Part shown: one piece after another, positions 60,826 to 64,000 of the stretch
Numbering within the stretch: the first letter of the stretch is position 1
How the letters are laid out: every line of letters starts with the position of its first letter
DNA from: Corydoras sp. C115
Taxonomy: Eukaryota > Chordata > Actinopteri > Siluriformes > Callichthyidae
Direction of reading: 5' to 3'
DNA length: 64,000 nucleotides
Assembly: GCA_019802505.1 (NCBI GenBank)
Contig: JAFMOC010000003.1
Span: 2,249,001 to 2,313,000 of the forward strand
Made by a program: the position numbers and the translations under genes
The notes under the pieces: model-generated
The model's database searches: none
Seen by the model: the letters and a program-made list of their open reading frames with translations, nothing else
Told to the model about the DNA's origin: nothing

Positions 60826-62147
60826 TCTATCTATCTATCTATCTATCTATACATACATAACAATTGTTTTGCCTAAAATAGTGAGAAGGCCAATGGTATA
60901 AAGTACTGCTTGGCTACTATTTTTAGAAAGGACCAAAAAATATGGTTATGATCAAAGGACAAGCTGAATACATAACTGACAAACCTAATTTAAAAAATAT
61001 GTCCATTATATGTGCACACAAACACAAAGACACACAAACCTAATGATAATTGTAAACAATGCAACCACAAAGTTCTTGCACAAATACCCCTAGGAGAGGC
61101 TTTCAGTTTCTCTCATATAAATGCTTCTTTGGTCAGCTTGTACAAGGCCTTCATGTTATTTGGCTAATTTTAAAGCAAAGATGTGCATCTTGAGCACAGA
61201 TGTTTTGTCAATAGCGTTTAGTCACAGCTGTTTTTGACAATCATGCTTTAATGAGACATGGCTTTGCCAAGTTTCACTTGGGATTACAAAGTTTCAGGGC
61301 AATTGCCCCTTTCATTGCAATTTAAATTCTTCCACCCTAATTAACTTTATGTATACACATAAAAGGTAAATACCTCATCATTTCAATTATGAAATTAGTT
61401 TTATGCGGTGTGGGTAGCAATTTAAAATTAAATGAACTTGCATCAGAAGGCTGTAGCACTGGTGCCTCACAGTGCCAGACCTAGTAGTTTCAGATTTATA
61501 GTGAGGATGTCGGGGTCCTTCTTTGGGTATTTTGCAAGTTTGCTCAGTTTTTAAGTAGCCATCCTCCACAAATCTATGTTTTCATAAACTGACATTTAAG
61601 TGAGATGAATTGAACTAAATTGCTTCTCGATATGAATATGTGTACTCATGTGTTTACAAACTGTCCAGGGCATATCCTTTGCACATGCACAAAAAGCAAT
61701 AGGATAGGCTGCAGACACTCCCTAAGCAAACATCCACGACCCAAAATAATTAGCTTAAAAATGCATAAATGAATAATATGCATGAGCCCATGGACTATAA
61801 AATATTTTTTTTTACGTAAAATATTAATTATTACATAAGATTACATAAGAAAAAAAACTTTCCACTCTCTAAGGCATAAAGATGGTTACATTAGATTTTT
61901 ACCAACAATAAGTTATTTTTTGTTTCTACAAATAAAAATGGCAGCTTTTAAAAGTGGGATTTCAATAAGTAAACACCATCAACTTATCCCAGTTTTAGCA
62001 TCATCATGTACAAACATGTTAATCCTCATTTTAAGTATATAATTAAAGCATTAAACCAATCCATCTGTCTGAGGATGTAACATGCTAACATGATTTATTT
62101 GGCAGGAATTTGTACTGTTCTCATAGATTTTGTGACATAAAAGATTA

Positions 62148-62448
62148 ATCCATCCATCTATCCATCCATTATCTCCCACTTAATCCATTTCTGGCACTGG
62201 GCAGATATACACAGAACAAGGTGCCAATCTATCACTGGGCACACACTCACACAAACTAACACACTCTACAGTATATGGGGCAATTTGGAGCATTCAGATT
62301 ACCTTGATCCATGTTTTTGGAATATGGGAGGAAACCGGAGAACCCAGAGGAAACCAACGCGGACACGGGAGAAACTCCACCCAGATTGGGATTCGAACCG
62401 TGAATCCCCAGCTCTGAGAGGCGAACGTGCTAACCACAAAGCCACCCA
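62148..62448 (-). mobile_element. SINE (main family), copy 18
   Basis: Reverse-strand copy with (CCAT)n tail. It is flanked by ACATAAAAGATTA (62135-62147) and ACATAAAAAATTA (62449-62461), a 13-bp duplication with one mismatch. A deletion removes part of the tail-proximal body. Confidence 0.88.
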
Positions 62449-62951
62449 ACATAAAAAATTAGTCTATCAAAATGTGGTTTGCACAGAGGCCCTGTTTTTA
62501 GACATTGTGTTACATACTCCAGCCAGGATTTATAAAGAAATAGATTCATGCTAAATGATCTTATAGCCTGATGAGTCTAATTACAATACATTCGACTGAG
62601 ACCCCAATTATTTAATTAAAAAATTTCAAATTTAATACATCCATTTAAGTTTTGTGTTTGGCCCAATTACGCTTTTTAAGACCTTATATAGAAGTTTTAC
62701 AAGATCTTTTCCATTACCAATAGATTCTCTGATTCAGCAACTTATATTAATCTATATGTGCCACAGATAATCTTTGTGTTTCAGCCATAGCCCCTGCTTA
62801 AAATGCACAGGCACAGAAAAAGATGCACAAAGCATTATGTTCAGTTTTAGGAGCTCAGTGTTCAGGATGTTACTGTCAGAAAATTGCAACAAATCTCTAT
62901 CCTTTTATATCACAAGCAATTACCTGTACTGTTATTTATAAGTGAAAACAT

Positions 62952-63324
62952 TCATTCATTCATTCATTCATTCATTCATTATCTCCTGCTTTATCCTATA
63001 TTAGGGTCACGGGGGGGTTCCCCATGCCCATCCAGGGGAGAATATTTCGGGCACTGGGCAGATAGACCCAGGACAGGGTGCAAATATATCGCTGGGCACA
63101 CACTCACACACACAGACACGCACACATACACACTCTATATGGGGCAATTTAGAGAACTCAATTGACTTGATCCATGTTTTTGGACTGTGGGAGGAAACCA
63201 GAGAACCCGGAGGAAACCCACGCAGACACGGGGAGAACATGGAAACTCCACCCAAATGGGGATTCGAACCGGGAATCCCTAGTGTCGAGAGGAGAACGTG
63301 CTATCCACTAAGCCACCGTGCCGC
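62952..63324 (-). mobile_element. SINE (main family), copy 19, full length
   Basis: Reverse-strand copy with a (CATT)n tail and a complete head ending CCACCGTGCCGC. A perfect 13-bp duplication, TAAGTGAAAACAT, lies at 62939-62951 and 63325-63337. Confidence 0.94.
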
Positions 63325-64000
63325 TAAGTGAAAACATACTCCAGCAAAATAGTTAGTCAGCTAAGAGTTTTGCAAATTACTTCAATATGAAGGTGTACTG
63401 TATATCTGAGAATATTAAAAAGTCTAAAGTTTGTATCTCCAACTGCAAGATGTTTTTAAATGCATTGTATCCTGTACAAAATATCAATATTACAGTCTAT
63501 TTGAAAATAAAGCATTGGCTGGATTTTTAACCAGCACTAGATCCTCAGTTCCTTTTTGTGGTAATATTAAGTGAATTTCTGCAGTCATGTATCAAGTCTT
63601 GTGGACAGTCTTCCCAGAAGAGTAAAGGATTTTATTGCAGCAAAAAGGAAACCAAATCAATTAAAACACAACTGAATTGAAATCAATAATATTTAGGTAT
63701 TTAATATTTTAAATATCATACTAATCTAATTGTCACAAGATTCACATAAAACAGCAATTAGTCACTCACATTGTTGTTATCCCAATTTCAGTGGTACTTT
63801 ATCTCATATCCACCCACCCACCCCCACCCCCCAATAACGAATGAAGATAAATAATGAATGAAGATTCTAGAATTTGGCCTTAAAGTACCCATCTATGGTA
63901 GATATTACAGCTGAAACCATTCAGGGTATTCTTTATACAACAGAATTCAGCCATTCATTAACACCATCACAAATCCCATCCATGCTGAGAAACTACATAT

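Larger units (their letters stand above)
53985..64000. other. Region upstream of the first recognised fibcd1 exon
   Basis: This 10-kb stretch is the 5' intron and/or upstream flank of fibcd1. It contains several SINE copies, three long CA/GT microsatellites and two dispersed-repeat stretches. I searched the minus strand for the N-terminal coding exon (a MVN-x-RW-like start) and did not find it. The only splice-compatible start seen is the three-codon candidate ending at 55537. No CpG-rich promoter is visible. Confidence 0.5.

Noticed and set aside
21802..63255. Recurrent 60-95 codon ORFs of the MFSPCLRGFPPGSPVSSHS type and their reverse-strand partners
   Set aside because: They are translations of the SINE body. 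Each maps to a SINE copy and has no independent support.

Overview
This window is vertebrate nuclear DNA, most probably from a ray-finned fish. It is AT-rich and intron-dominated, full of dinucleotide microsatellites, and littered with tRNA-derived SINEs of teleost type. An otophysan or catfish-like fish would fit the SINE type, but that is an inference. Nothing bacterial or viral is present, and no operons, CRISPR arrays or ribosome binding sites apply.

Only one conventional protein-coding gene can be supported. It is a minus-strand gene running from about 54 kb down to 25.7 kb, and I identify it with high confidence as fibcd1 (fibrinogen C domain containing 1). Six exons were placed to the base with canonical GT/AG junctions and consistent phases: 53984-53505, 49475-49316, 47234-47098, 38268-38172, 28681-28502 and 25946-25678. 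Together they give 440 residues: a transmembrane segment, a coiled-coil ectodomain with a basic stretch, and a complete fibrinogen-related domain that keeps the calcium and acetyl-group binding residues. The exon for the short N-terminal cytoplasmic tail is not clearly visible. It lies in the right part of the window or beyond it.

The left third (1-25.6 kb) is intergenic or 3' flanking DNA with no convincing host gene. Its most striking object is an insertion at 9157-11801. This is a GC-rich element with about 365-bp LTR-like direct repeats at both ends, TG...CA termini and a perfect 5-bp target-site duplication. It carries a 611-codon minus-strand ORF with an acidic/aromatic N-terminus, a possible membrane segment and long Pro/Ala/Gln-rich tandem repeats (12 copies of a 33-bp unit, then 30/31-bp units). 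It has no recognisable gag or pol and looks like a young non-autonomous LTR retroelement with an unfamiliar coding cargo.

Elsewhere there are about 25 copies of one SINE family (box A TGGCTTAGTGG, box B GGTTCGAATCC, tail of ATGA/GGAT repeats), many with perfect 10-14 bp target-site duplications. There is a second tRNA-derived SINE family, remnants of two LINE lineages (RTE-like and L2-like), and a 515-bp solo LTR in a fibcd1 intron. Two local duplications each hold a SINE in one copy and the matching empty site in the other.
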